Source: Rhodospirillaceae bacterium | Lineage (GTDB): Bacteria; Pseudomonadota; Alphaproteobacteria; Rhodospirillales; JABHCV01 | Direction: 5' to 3' | Length of the DNA stretch: 32,912 nt | NCBI GenBank assembly: GCA_018662005.1 | Contig: JABJHA010000018.1 | Span: forward strand, 1-32,912 | Part shown: in pieces, positions 21,391 to 30,183 of the stretch | Layout: the number at the start of each line of letters is the position of its first letter | Numbering within the stretch: the first letter of the stretch is position 1 | Notes under the pieces: generated by a model | Told to the model about the DNA's origin: nothing | Databases searched by the model: none | The model's input: the letters and a program-made list of their open reading frames with translations, nothing else | Program-made: the position numbers and the translations under genes

Positions 21391-21413
21391 CAATTAATAA
21401 TTTGAATTAATTG
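21391..21413. promoter_or_regulatory. LysR-type operator dyad in the divergent promoter
   Basis: CAATTAAT (21391-21398) and ATTAATTG (21406-21413) form perfect 8-bp arms around 7 bp, the geometry of LTTR recognition-binding sites (T-N11-A class). It lies between the LysR start and the first operon gene. A smaller dyad, ATAAA-N5-TTTAT, about 25 bp to its left may be a second regulator contact. Confidence 0.6.
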
Positions 21414-21484
21414 GCGTCATATCCCTAAACTCTTTGAACAGGTGAGACTTTGCCGGAAACAAACGACGCTAAAAGTCGCTTTCG

Positions 21485-22810
21485 GTGATACTTCAGGGAG
21501 GAAACGTCATCAACGTAAGTGATGGACTGATCAGTGATCCGTACTGGTGGGAAGCGGCAGAACCTGCCCGCTTGCCGGAAAAGCCGGTTGCCGAGTCAAG
21601 CGACGTTGTCATCGTCGGCGCAGGATACGCTGGCCTGTCGGCGGCCCTTGTGCTGGTACGCGCTGGCCGCTCTGTACAAGTTTTCGATAAACAACGCCCC
21701 GGCGAAGGCGCGTCAAGCCGTAATGGCGGCTTGGCCAGCGCCAATATCCGCGTGAGTTTTTCAAAGATGGTCAGGACACTGGGCCTGGAAACGGCGCAAG
21801 GCATGTACGCTGAAGGCAAGGCCGCCCGCGAAGGGTTGGCCGCGTTTCTTGAAGTTGAAAATATCGATTGCGACTACCAGCCCGTCGGCAGGTTCATCGG
21901 TGCTTACCGGCCCTCTCATTATGATGCCCAGGGCCGTGAGGCCGACCTTATGAACAAACATTTCGACATCGACGCCCAGATGATTCCCCGCAGCGAACAA
22001 CACAAGGAAATCGGCAGCGATTATTATCACGGCGGCATGCTGCGTCCGGACCTGGCTGGCCTTCATCCTGGAAAGTTTGTTGCCGGGCTGCTGCAAAAAG
22101 TTATCGAAGCTGGCGTCACCGTTCATGGTGAAACGGCGGTCACCGGCATCCGCCGCGACACCAATGGATTCGAAGTTGAAACCACCCGTGGCAAAGTCAG
22201 GGCAAAGCAAACCATCGTCGCCACCAACGGCTATACAGATAAAGCCGACCGCTGGCTGCGCCGCCGTCTGGTACCAGTAGCAAGCCGGATGATCGCCACC
22301 GAGCCGCTGTCATCAGATGTCATGGCGCGGTTGATGCCGAATCGCCGGATGTTCGGGGAAACCCGCCAGCTTTATCACTATTATCGACCGTCCCCCGATG
22401 GTACCCGCATTTTGTTCGGTGGCCGCGAGCGCGACTGGGATGGGGGGAAAAGTGAGTACGCCACCAGCCTGCGCAGCGATCTTGGTCAAATATTTCCAGA
22501 ATTGGCGGATGTTGGGTTGACCCATACATGGTTCGGCTTTGTGGCTTTCAATCTGGATCACTTGCCGCGCGTGTTTGAACGCGATGGCGTCCACTACGCG
22601 ACCGGATTTTGCGGTTCAGGAGTCGTGTGGGCATGGTGGCTCGGCTCGAAGCTGGCCTACAAGCTGATCGGTGATGCCAAAGCCGATACCTTCTTTTCAT
22701 GCAAGCCGCCAATGGCCATTCCATTTTACTCAGGGACCCCGTGGTTCCTACCCTTAGCCCTACTATGGTTCGGGCTGCAAGACAGGTTTGGGGTCATCTC
22801 AAAACGATGA
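21485..22810 (+). CDS. FAD-dependent amine/amino-acid oxidase (DAO family, PuuB/OrdL-like)
   Basis: About 441 residues if begun at GTG 21485. The FAD-binding Rossmann motif VVIVGAGYAGLSAALVLVRAG lies near residues 41-61, followed by GEGASSRNGGLASANI, the loop typical of gamma-glutamylputrescine oxidase-like enzymes. The C-terminus has the second flavin segment (VHYATGFCGSGVVWAWWLGSKLA). It should oxidise a C-N bond of an amine or amino acid. The start is unclear: an excellent AGGGAGG (21495-21501) lies inside the frame with only ATC (21509) at the right distance, whereas GTG 21485 lacks a ribosome site. A hydrophobic tail (FLPLALLWFGLQ) is unusual and may contact the membrane. It is the first gene of the operon. 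Confidence 0.85.
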   Translation: MILQGGNVINVSDGLISDPYWWEAAEPARLPEKPVAESSDVVIVGAGYAGLSAALVLVRAGRSVQVFDKQRPGEGASSRNGGLASANIRVSFSKMVRTLGLETAQGMYAEGKAAREGLAAFLEVENIDCDYQPVGRFIGAYRPSHYDAQGREADLMNKHFDIDAQMIPRSEQHKEIGSDYYHGGMLRPDLAGLHPGKFVAGLLQKVIEAGVTVHGETAVTGIRRDTNGFEVETTRGKVRAKQTIVATNGYTDKADRWLRRRLVPVASRMIATEPLSSDVMARLMPNRRMFGETRQLYHYYRPSPDGTRILFGGRERDWDGGKSEYATSLRSDLGQIFPELADVGLTHTWFGFVAFNLDHLPRVFERDGVHYATGFCGSGVVWAWWLGSKLAYKLIGDAKADTFFSCKPPMAIPFYSGTPWFLPLALLWFGLQDRFGVISKR

Positions 22811-22927
22811 CCGGGCAAACCACAAGCGAGTTTGGGCAACAAGCCCAACCGGTACGACCCAGCACTGTGCATTCAAGAACGCAGATATTGGAACATATCA
22901 ACATCAACAATAACCAGGAGACTTACG

Positions 22928-23923
22928 ATGAAGTTTAAAGGAAAACTCTTAGCTGCTGCTATCGCCGGCCTGACGCTGGCGGGCGGTCTTGCCCAAGCTC
23001 AGGAAATGAAGTTCTGGCGCATCGGCACTGGCGGTGCCGGCGGCACTTACTTCCCGATTGGCGGCCTGATCGCCAACGCAATCTCAAGCCCTCCAGGCTC
23101 GCGTTCTTGCGACAAGGGTGGCACCTGCGGCGTGCCCGGCCTCGTTGCGATCGCGGTTTCGACCAATGCTTCAGTGGCAAACATGAACGCCATTCATGCC
23201 GGTCAGCTTGATGCCGGTCTGGCCGGTGCGCAGAGTGTTACCCAAGGCTACAACGGCACCGGCAAATTCGTCGGTAACAAGAAGGACAAGGTTCGCGTCA
23301 TCGCCAACCTGTACCCGGAAGACATGCACCTTGTGCTGCCTGAAGGCGTTAATCTTGGCAGCCTGAAAGATCTGAACGGCAAGAAGGTCGGTGTTGCCGC
23401 CGCCGGTTCCGGCACCCAGGTTTCTGTGAAGATGATCCTTGAGCACTATGGTATCGATGCCGATCAACACGAGTTGAATCTGGGACAGAGCACCCAGCGT
23501 CTCGCCGATGGTCAGCTTGACGCCTTCTTCTATGCTGGCGGCACGCCTTTCGCGTCCCTCATTCAGTTGGGTTCGACCAAGGGCTTCAACCTCTACAAGT
23601 TCTCGGATGCAGAGCGTAAGGCGATCAACAAGATTATTCCTTACTATGTTGAATCCAACATTCCGGCCGGTGTTTACGAGAACATCACCACAGATACCCC
23701 GACCATTGCGGTTAATGGCCAGTTGGTTACCAGCATCGATCAGCCAACTGATCTGGTCTATGCCATCACCAAGGCGCTATGGAGCAAGAAGACCCGTGGT
23801 CTTCTGGACAAGGGCCATGCCAAGGGCAAGGCCATCATGCTGGAAACAGCGCTCAAGGGCGTCTTGATCCCGCTGCATCCTGGTGCCGAGCAGTACTACA
23901 AAGAAATAGGCATGATTAAATAA
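22928..23923 (+). CDS. TRAP transporter solute receptor, TAXI family
   Basis: A 331-residue periplasmic receptor. ATG 22928 follows AGGAG by 8 nt; the longer frame from 22832 lacks such a site. A clear signal peptide (MKFKGKLLAAAIAGLTLAGGLAQA) precedes the family opening WRIGTGGAGGTYFPIGGLIANAIS, and LNGKKVGVAAAGSGTQVSVKMIL and QLDAFFYAGGTPFASLIQL are conserved TAXI segments. Known TAXI receptors bind small acids such as glutamate or 2-oxoglutarate. Two cysteines flank a short insertion (RSCDKGGTCGVPG) that may be disulfide bonded. It hands the substrate to the fused permease encoded next. Between operon gene 1 and this gene is a TTGGGC/GCCCAA hairpin (22832-22848). Confidence 0.93.
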   Translation: MKFKGKLLAAAIAGLTLAGGLAQAQEMKFWRIGTGGAGGTYFPIGGLIANAISSPPGSRSCDKGGTCGVPGLVAIAVSTNASVANMNAIHAGQLDAGLAGAQSVTQGYNGTGKFVGNKKDKVRVIANLYPEDMHLVLPEGVNLGSLKDLNGKKVGVAAAGSGTQVSVKMILEHYGIDADQHELNLGQSTQRLADGQLDAFFYAGGTPFASLIQLGSTKGFNLYKFSDAERKAINKIIPYYVESNIPAGVYENITTDTPTIAVNGQLVTSIDQPTDLVYAITKALWSKKTRGLLDKGHAKGKAIMLETALKGVLIPLHPGAEQYYKEIGMIK

Positions 23924-23940
23924 TCGCCTAAACGCATTGG

Positions 23941-23971
23941 CGGAAGCGGGCGCAAGCGGCGTCCGTTTCCG
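23941..23971 (+). promoter_or_regulatory. Intercistronic 13-bp hairpin between receptor and permease genes
   Basis: Arm 23941-23953 pairs over 13 bp (three G-U) with 23959-23971 around an AAGCG loop, 18 nt past the receptor stop. No U-run follows at once. By analogy with binding-protein transporter operons, such a hairpin protects the upstream mRNA or partly terminates it, allowing more receptor than permease. Confidence 0.6.
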
Positions 23972-24030
23972 ACCAAGTGTTATTTTAAATTTTATCAAAT
24001 GTTTTCGTTTTAAGGATTTGGGGTCAGAAC

Positions 24031-26124
24031 ATGGCTGAATATGATGTCAAGAAAGCTGAAGAACTGGAAGAAAAGTACGATTCCGGTCTTCATACCCGTG
24101 CCCTTGGCCCTTGGGTTTTTCAGTTTACATTAGTTTTTTCAGTTCTTTTCGCGATCTACCACTATGTCACCGCCGGTATCGGTGCGCCCGTCGATTACTG
24201 GCATATGGGGTTTCATATGTCGGGCGTTATTATTCTGATCTTTATCGGCTTTCCGGCGATCAAGGGTGACCGCGCCTGGGAATTGCACCCCAATACCTGG
24301 TGGCGCTACGCGAACGTACCTCTTTGGGACTGGGTGCTGATTTGCGCCGGTGTCGCCTCGTCGCTGTACATCGGCGTCACCTGGTACGAAATTGATTTTG
24401 AACTTTTTGGCCAGCGTTTCTTTTTGCCCGAACAGGTTATTCGCCAGGGGGATCCGTACCCCATCGACGTTGTCTTCGGCACCGTCCTGATTTTGGTGCT
24501 GCTGGAAGCCGTGCGCCGCACCCTTGGGATCGTGGTTCCAATCATCATCCTGCTTTTTACGGTTTTCGCCATTTTCGGCAAATATATGCCGTTGGATATA
24601 CTCAAGCATCCGGGCATCAGCTGGGCTCAGTACATCAACAACATGTACTTCCCCGCTGAAGGTATTTACGGCGTTACCCTGTGGATCGTCTCCACCGTGG
24701 TGTTCCATTTTGTCCTGTTCGGGGTGTTGGCGCAACGCATGGGCCTTGGTCAGTTTTTCGTCGATATGGCGACGATAATCGCCGGTCGCTACACCGGCGG
24801 CTTGGCAAAAGTCAGCGTCGTTTCATCAGCATTTTTCGGCACCATTTCAGGTTCTTCGATCGCCAATGTAGTTTCGACTGGATCACTAACCATCCCGAAT
24901 ATGAAAAAAATGGGCTACCCCGGCCATCTGGCCGGCGGGGTGGAGGCAGCGTCCAGTGCCGGCGGTCAAATTACACCGCCGATTATGGGCGCCGCCGCCT
25001 TTATTATGGCGGAATTCCTGGAAGTCCCCTACACCACCATCGTTATTGCCGCCGCAGTCCCCGCCGCCATGCACTATGTTGGCGTACTGTGCATCGTCCA
25101 TTTTCAGGCCAAGCGCCTGGGTCTCAAGGGCGTGCCGGAAGACGAAATTCCAAAATTGTGGGTGGTCCTCAAAAGGGGATGGCCAACAGCCATGCCGCTG
25201 GTCGTTTTGATTTACGTGCTGTTCAGCGGTTTTTCACCGCATATGGCGGCGTTCTGGGGAATTACGACCGCCCTTGCGGTCGGCTTCCTCAACCCAATGC
25301 ATCGAATTACCCTCAGAGACCTTTTCGAAGGCTGCATCACGGGTGTTAAATACGCCCTTGCGGTCGGCGCTGTTTGTTCCGCCATCGGTATCGTCGTCGG
25401 TGTCGTCAACGCCACGGGGCTTGGCTTCCGTCTTGGTTTCATGGTCGCCGATGGCGCTTATTCCATCGCCGAGAATGTTTACGGCCTTATTTCGTGGATT
25501 CCCTTGATGGACATTACGCTCGAGGGATTGACGCTGTTTGTATCGCTGGTACTGATCGCCATGACCTGCATTATGATGGGAGCCGGGTTGCCAACCACGG
25601 CACTATATATCATGCTTGCCACCGTCGCTCAGCCAGCCTTGGCAAGTTTGGGGATTCCACCCCTGGCATCGCATCTGTTCGTTCTGTACTACGGTGTCAT
25701 CTCGGAAATCACCCCACCGGTTTGCGCATCAGCGTACGCGGCGGCCGGGATTGCCGGGGCCAACCCTTTCAAAACGGGCGTTTCTGCTTTTACACTGGGT
25801 ATAGGCAAGCTGTTGGTGCCTATGGTCTTTGTCTATTCACCGGCAATGCTGATCGTTCTTGAAGAATACTTCACCTGGGGTGCCTTCCTTGAAACCAGCC
25901 TGACCTGCGCCCTTGGTGTTGCCATGATGGCAACCTGTGTCAGCGCCTACTTCATCGCACCCATGCCGACCCGCTATCGGATATTGATCGGCATAGCTGC
26001 CCTGTTCATGGTTGCACCGGGCTGGACCAGCGACTTCTACGCCTTGGTGCTGGCACTACCGGTTCTGTATCAGCAGGTAACGGCCAGCAAGCGCGAACGC
26101 GAAGCGGTGGCCGTCGCTACCTGA
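24031..26124 (+). CDS. TRAP transporter fused permease (small plus large subunit)
   Basis: A 697-residue integral membrane protein with roughly 15-18 hydrophobic segments. The N-terminal four-helix DctQ-like part (about 25-200) is fused to a DctM-like part, recognisable by FFGTISGSSIANVVSTGSLTIP, EAASSAGGQITPPIMGAAAFIMAE and, later, MMGAGLPTTALYIMLA and YYGVISEITPPVCASAYAAA, which carry Na+/substrate-binding signatures. Together with the TAXI receptor it imports a small organic acid or amino-acid-like compound, driven by sodium or proton gradient. AAGGA (24012) and GGGG lie before ATG 24031. The following gene begins 20 bp after its stop. Confidence 0.93.
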   Translation: MAEYDVKKAEELEEKYDSGLHTRALGPWVFQFTLVFSVLFAIYHYVTAGIGAPVDYWHMGFHMSGVIILIFIGFPAIKGDRAWELHPNTWWRYANVPLWDWVLICAGVASSLYIGVTWYEIDFELFGQRFFLPEQVIRQGDPYPIDVVFGTVLILVLLEAVRRTLGIVVPIIILLFTVFAIFGKYMPLDILKHPGISWAQYINNMYFPAEGIYGVTLWIVSTVVFHFVLFGVLAQRMGLGQFFVDMATIIAGRYTGGLAKVSVVSSAFFGTISGSSIANVVSTGSLTIPNMKKMGYPGHLAGGVEAASSAGGQITPPIMGAAAFIMAEFLEVPYTTIVIAAAVPAAMHYVGVLCIVHFQAKRLGLKGVPEDEIPKLWVVLKRGWPTAMPLVVLIYVLFSGFSPHMAAFWGITTALAVGFLNPMHRITLRDLFEGCITGVKYALAVGAVCSAIGIVVGVVNATGLGFRLGFMVADGAYSIAENVYGLISWIPLMDITLEGLTLFVSLVLIAMTCIMMGAGLPTTALYIMLATVAQPALASLGIPPLASHLFVLYYGVISEITPPVCASAYAAAGIAGANPFKTGVSAFTLGIGKLLVPMVFVYSPAMLIVLEEYFTWGAFLETSLTCALGVAMMATCVSAYFIAPMPTRYRILIGIAALFMVAPGWTSDFYALVLALPVLYQQVTASKREREAVAVAT

Positions 26125-26144
26125 GCTAACGGGGATTACGCTAA

Positions 26145-27482
26145 ATGAGCAATGTTTGGTCTACCAATGCGCTGGCGGACTGGTGCATTTCACTCGAACC
26201 AGGGCAGCTGCCGGACAAGGTGATCGCAAAGGCCGAAGACTGTTTTCTGGACGCCATAGCGTGCGCCATATCCGGGCGCAGTGCTGAAGGAACGCGTCGC
26301 GCTTCGGTCGTCTCTTCAGCGCAGTACCGTGACGGACCCGCCGATGTCTGGTTTGGTTCCCAGCAACTGCATCCGACCGGCGCAGCTTTCGTCAATTCCA
26401 CTGCCGTATCGATTCTGGATATTGACGATGGTCATCGTCTGCCTTGCGGTCATCCAGGGGCGGCGGTTATCCCCGCCGCCCTGGCTATCGCCCAGGAAAC
26501 ATCCGCCAGTGGGTTAGATGTGCTGGCCGCTGTGGTCGCAGGCTACGAGGTCTGTACCCGTATTGGCGGATCGGAACAACGTATCGCTTACCATACGGGA
26601 AACTGGACTGGCTTTGGCGTCGCGGCGGTCGCGGCCCGGCTCAAAGACATGAGCGCAGAACGCCTGGCTCAAGCCCTTGCCATCACCGCCTACCATGGGC
26701 CACGAGTCGCCGATCTGACGCTGAGCAACGATATGGGGGCCAACGTCAAAGAAACCATTCCATGGTCGGTGGTTACCGGCCTGAACGCCGCAGATTTGGC
26801 GGCGCAGGGATTCACCGGCTGCTGCGACGCCCTGGATATTGAAGAACGCTTTAAACCGGGTCGCGCCCGAGCGGACCTTGGTAAGGGTTTCCAGATAATG
26901 AACACCTATTTCAAACGCTATTCGGCCTGTCGTTGGGTTCATTCCGCCGTTGAAGCCCTGTTGCAGATTATGAGCGAACAAAAACTGGAAGCGGCGGCCA
27001 TCGACAGTGTCCGTGTCGAAACCTTTCGACAAGCCGCCAACCTGAATAATCTGACCGACCCACCAAGCCCGGAAAGTGCCCAATACTCGATCCCTTATTG
27101 TCTAGGACTTGCCGCGACCATAGGTGAAAAAGCCCTGATGCCGATGAACGCCGCAGATATTCACGATCAGAAGACAGTCGCCTTTGCTGAAAAAGTAACG
27201 GTTACTAGCGATCAATCCCTGATCGATCATTACCCGGCGACAGTGCCAGCCAGGGTCATCGTTGAAACTCAGTCGGGGCGGTTTGAAACCTTTGTCGAGC
27301 GACCCTGGGGGGAACCCGGAGGGCCGATAGGTCGAGCCGATCTGATCGCCAAATTCCAGGCTTTGGCCGCCCCACATATGCAGGAAAACCGGGCCACCGC
27401 CATCATCGCTGCCGTGGAAAATATAAAGGAAGATGGTGTCGCGCCCCTGAGCAAACTTATTAGCGCACCTGTGGAGTTATAA
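26145..27482 (+). CDS. MmgE/PrpD family protein
   Basis: A 445-residue cytoplasmic protein. It has family features ALADWCISLEPGQLPDKVIAKAEDCFLD, a helical N-terminal domain with DIDDGHRLPCGHPGAAVIPAALA (the conserved histidine region) and KETIPWSVVTGLNAADLAAQGFTG. The family includes 2-methylcitrate dehydratase (PrpD), cis-aconitate decarboxylase (CadA/ACOD1) and dehydratases or isomerases of small polycarboxylates. Neither prpB nor prpC is nearby, so methylcitrate cycle membership is unlikely. Here it probably dehydrates, decarboxylates or isomerises the substrate or a product of the neighbouring oxidases. It ends 1 bp before the next gene, so it belongs to the operon. Confidence 0.85.
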   Translation: MSNVWSTNALADWCISLEPGQLPDKVIAKAEDCFLDAIACAISGRSAEGTRRASVVSSAQYRDGPADVWFGSQQLHPTGAAFVNSTAVSILDIDDGHRLPCGHPGAAVIPAALAIAQETSASGLDVLAAVVAGYEVCTRIGGSEQRIAYHTGNWTGFGVAAVAARLKDMSAERLAQALAITAYHGPRVADLTLSNDMGANVKETIPWSVVTGLNAADLAAQGFTGCCDALDIEERFKPGRARADLGKGFQIMNTYFKRYSACRWVHSAVEALLQIMSEQKLEAAAIDSVRVETFRQAANLNNLTDPPSPESAQYSIPYCLGLAATIGEKALMPMNAADIHDQKTVAFAEKVTVTSDQSLIDHYPATVPARVIVETQSGRFETFVERPWGEPGGPIGRADLIAKFQALAAPHMQENRATAIIAAVENIKEDGVAPLSKLISAPVEL

Positions 27483-27483
27483 T

Positions 27484-28728
27484 ATGGCTAATCGCGTCAC
27501 CGTTATTGGTGCTGGTATCGTCGGTATTTGTACGACGCTTTCCTTGCTGGAGAAGGGATTCGTGGTGGAGATGGTCGACAGCGACCTTCCTGGGGAAGGC
27601 GCCAGCCACGGTAATGCCGGGGTTATCTCACCTTGGAGCAGTGTCCCGCAATCCATGCCCGGAGTCCTGCATAACGTACCGAAATGGCTGTGCGACCCGG
27701 ATGGACCATTGGCCATTAAATGGTCCTACGCACCCCGGTTAATTCCCTGGCTTCTCAAATTCGTCCAGGCGGGGTTAAAACACCGACTGCCGACCATCGC
27801 CGACGCAATGTATGCCCTGAACCGGCCTAACATAGAAATTTATCGCCGTCATTTAGACGGTACCGGCCACGAGCAGTTGCTCATTGATTCCCTGTATGTG
27901 CACGTTTATCGAAATCCAGTCGATGCCGACCTAAAACAACTAGCATGGCGCATGCGCGAGGAACTCGGTGTCCCCTTACAAGTGGTCGATGACGGGGAAC
28001 TGCACGAGATTGAGCCAGCCCTGTCGGCCGAGTACAAGGCAGCAGTGCTGATCAAGGCCCAGGCCCGCGCTCTTGATCCCAGGGGTATTTGTAAAGCCCT
28101 GGCTGAGAAAGCCCTGTCTATGGGCGCGACCTTTCGCCAAACTGAAATCAAACATATTTCACCGGCTCCCAACGGTGGCTGGATTATGCACTCCGCCGAT
28201 GGCGAATACACGACAGAAAAACTGGTCATTGCAGCCGGTGCGTGGTCAGCAAGGCTACTGGCGCCGCTCGGCGTCTCGGTGCCGCTTGAGGCTGAACGCG
28301 GGTACCACCTTGTTTTAAAAAACCCGGGCATCGTCATTAACAATTCGATCATGGACACGGAAAGAAAATTCGTCACCAGTTCGATGAACGCCGGTGTGCG
28401 TTGCGCGGGTACGGCCGAATTTGCCGGACTCGATGCGCCGCCCAACTACAGGCGGGCAAGGGTGTTCAAGCGCCTCGTCAAGAAATTGTTCCCCGAGATC
28501 AACGTCGATGAGTCAGAGGAATGGATGGGCACACGCCCGTCGTTTCCCGACAGCCTGCCCTGTATCGGCGGCGTTCCGGGTCATGACAACTTGTTTGCCG
28601 CTTTTGGCCACTCTCACTACGGCTTTGGCATGGCCCCCAATACCGGCCGCATCGTCGCCGACCTTGTCGGTGGTCAAACCTCGAGCATTGATCTGACGCC
28701 ATACCGCGTTGACCGGTTCAATGGTTGA
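27484..28728 (+). CDS. FAD-dependent oxidoreductase, DadA-like (D-amino-acid dehydrogenase family)
   Basis: A 414-residue flavoprotein with N-terminal VTVIGAGIVGICTTLSLLEKG (GxGxxG) and GEGASHGNAGVISPWSS, and C-terminal EWMGTRPSFPDSLPCIGG ... NLFAAFGHSHYGFGMAPNTGRIVADL, the layout of DadA-type enzymes. It would dehydrogenate the alpha-C-N bond of a D-amino acid or secondary amino acid, feeding electrons to the respiratory chain. There is no leader or membrane segment. It starts 1 bp after the MmgE/PrpD stop. True substrate is unknown. This is the second of four DAO-family proteins in the operon. Confidence 0.88.
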   Translation: MANRVTVIGAGIVGICTTLSLLEKGFVVEMVDSDLPGEGASHGNAGVISPWSSVPQSMPGVLHNVPKWLCDPDGPLAIKWSYAPRLIPWLLKFVQAGLKHRLPTIADAMYALNRPNIEIYRRHLDGTGHEQLLIDSLYVHVYRNPVDADLKQLAWRMREELGVPLQVVDDGELHEIEPALSAEYKAAVLIKAQARALDPRGICKALAEKALSMGATFRQTEIKHISPAPNGGWIMHSADGEYTTEKLVIAAGAWSARLLAPLGVSVPLEAERGYHLVLKNPGIVINNSIMDTERKFVTSSMNAGVRCAGTAEFAGLDAPPNYRRARVFKRLVKKLFPEINVDESEEWMGTRPSFPDSLPCIGGVPGHDNLFAAFGHSHYGFGMAPNTGRIVADLVGGQTSSIDLTPYRVDRFNG

Positions 28729-28745
28729 GGAGGAGGCCAAAAGCA

Positions 28746-29858
28746 ATGAGCGTCCATGATGCCATTGTTGTCGGCGGTGGCCTTGTTGGTTCGGCGCTCG
28801 CCTACGGCCTGCAGCGGCGGGGATTATCCACGATTATGCTGGACGAGGGAGATATTGCCTTTCGTGCGGCACGTGGAAATTTCGGATTGATCTGGGTGCA
28901 GAGCAAAGGCGTTGATTTTTCTCCTTACGCCCAGTGGACATGGAAATCGGCCGAGTCCTGGGCCGACTTGAGCGCTGAATTCGAGGAGATCACCGGCGTC
29001 GATGTGGGATACCTCCGTCCGGGTGGCGCCGATATTTGTGTCGATGCCAAGGAGTTCGAGGCCAAACGTAAATTAATGCAACGCCTTCAATCACACTCAC
29101 CGCATATCAATTACGAGATGCTCGACCGCAAGGCGATGGCCGATATGTTGCCCGGCCTTGGACCGGACGTGGCCGGTGGCTGTTACTGCCCCGCTGATGG
29201 TCACGTCAATCCGCTGTCTCTCTTGCGCAGCCTGCATCAATGCCTGAAAGCCAAGGGCGGCCGTATCGAAACGGGAGGCCGGGTCACCGCCATTCAGCAT
29301 CAAGAATCGTCCTTCGTCGTCGAGACCGCAAAGGCCCGATACCATGGGGCGCGGCTAGTTGTCGCCGCCGGCCTCGGCACCCGGGATCTGGCGGCGATGA
29401 TAGGGATGAAAGTGCCGGTGCGACCGGTGCGTGGACAAACGCTCGTAACTGAACGCTTGAAACCGTTTCTCCCCATGCCCCTGTCCAAGGTTCGCCAAAC
29501 CGCCGAGGGAAGCGTCCAATTAGGGGCGTCCAGTGAAGATGTCGGTTTCGACGAAGGGACATCAAGTAAAGTTATGAATGATATCGCGGCACGTGCTGTG
29601 CGGGTTTTTCCGCATCTGCGTCGCGCCAGCGTTGTTCGCGCCTGGGGTTCGCTGCGGGTCATGACCCCTGACGCATACCCTATCTACGAACAGTCCGAAC
29701 AATATCCGGGCGCCTTTGCCGCCGTCTGTCACAGCGGAGTCACCTTGGCGGCCTCCCATGTTTTTCACCTTGCCGCCTCGATCGCCGAAGGCTCCCTATC
29801 CGACAGCCTTTCCCCGATGCGCGCAGCGAGATTCCCCGCGAGTTCAGCCCATGCATAA
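28746..29858 (+). CDS. FAD oxidoreductase, opine-oxidase/HcnC-like beta subunit
   Basis: A 370-residue DAO-family protein. ATG 28746 (MSVHDAIVVGGG) is chosen because GAGGAGGAGG lies 8-10 nt upstream; the earlier start at 28725 overlaps the previous gene. The flavin motif AIVVGGGLVGSALAYGLQRRG and the C-terminal AWGSLRVMTPDAYPIYEQS ... CHSGVTLAASHVFHLAA match OoxB/NoxB, HcnC and the D-hydroxyproline dehydrogenase flavin subunit. In those heteromers this subunit oxidises the amine substrate. Its stop overlaps the start of the ferredoxin-like gene by 8 nt (ATGCATAA), arguing for a tight complex with the next two products. Confidence 0.87.
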   Translation: MSVHDAIVVGGGLVGSALAYGLQRRGLSTIMLDEGDIAFRAARGNFGLIWVQSKGVDFSPYAQWTWKSAESWADLSAEFEEITGVDVGYLRPGGADICVDAKEFEAKRKLMQRLQSHSPHINYEMLDRKAMADMLPGLGPDVAGGCYCPADGHVNPLSLLRSLHQCLKAKGGRIETGGRVTAIQHQESSFVVETAKARYHGARLVVAAGLGTRDLAAMIGMKVPVRPVRGQTLVTERLKPFLPMPLSKVRQTAEGSVQLGASSEDVGFDEGTSSKVMNDIAARAVRVFPHLRRASVVRAWGSLRVMTPDAYPIYEQSEQYPGAFAAVCHSGVTLAASHVFHLAASIAEGSLSDSLSPMRAARFPASSAHA

Positions 29859-30183
29859 AATCGACACCAACGACGACGGCCCCATGGTAACCATCGAATT
29901 CGAAGGTGCGCCGCTGACTGTCCGCTCAGAGGAAACGGTGGCCGCAGCCCTACTCGCTCAAAATCAATGGACCTTCCGCACCACCCCGGTAAGCGGCGCA
30001 GCGCGGGGACCATTCTGTATGATGGGGGTATGTTTTGATTGCCTGGTCGAAATCGATGGCATGGCTAATCGCCAAGCTTGCATGACGGTGGTTCGTGACG
30101 GCATGCGCGTCAAACGTCAGCAGGGTGCAGGCGATATCGATCTGGACCCGCTACCTGGAGTCGACGATGGGGACGCACCATGA
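29851..30183 (+). CDS. 2Fe-2S ferredoxin-like subunit (HcnA/opine-oxidase gamma type)
   Basis: A 110-residue protein beginning at ATG 29851 inside the end of the previous gene. Cysteines in GPFCMMGVCFDCLVEIDG and ANRQACM form the C-x4-C-x2-C ... C set of plant-type 2Fe-2S domains, as in HcnA and the gamma subunits of opine oxidases and D-hydroxyproline dehydrogenase. It should carry electrons between the flavin subunits encoded on either side. It overlaps the next gene by ATGA. The larger frame that begins at 29716 is the same protein with a spurious extension. Confidence 0.88.
   Translation: MHKIDTNDDGPMVTIEFEGAPLTVRSEETVAAALLAQNQWTFRTTPVSGAARGPFCMMGVCFDCLVEIDGMANRQACMTVVRDGMRVKRQQGAGDIDLDPLPGVDDGDAP

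Noticed and set aside
24681-25862. Long overlapping frames within the TRAP permease gene (222 and 162 codons)
   Set aside because: They are rich in Arg, Ser, Cys and His and lie in another frame of a clear membrane protein; they are not genes.
26145-27482. Methylcitrate cycle gene prpD
   Set aside because: No prpB, prpC or acnD neighbours are found and the context is amine oxidation, so only the family-level name is used.
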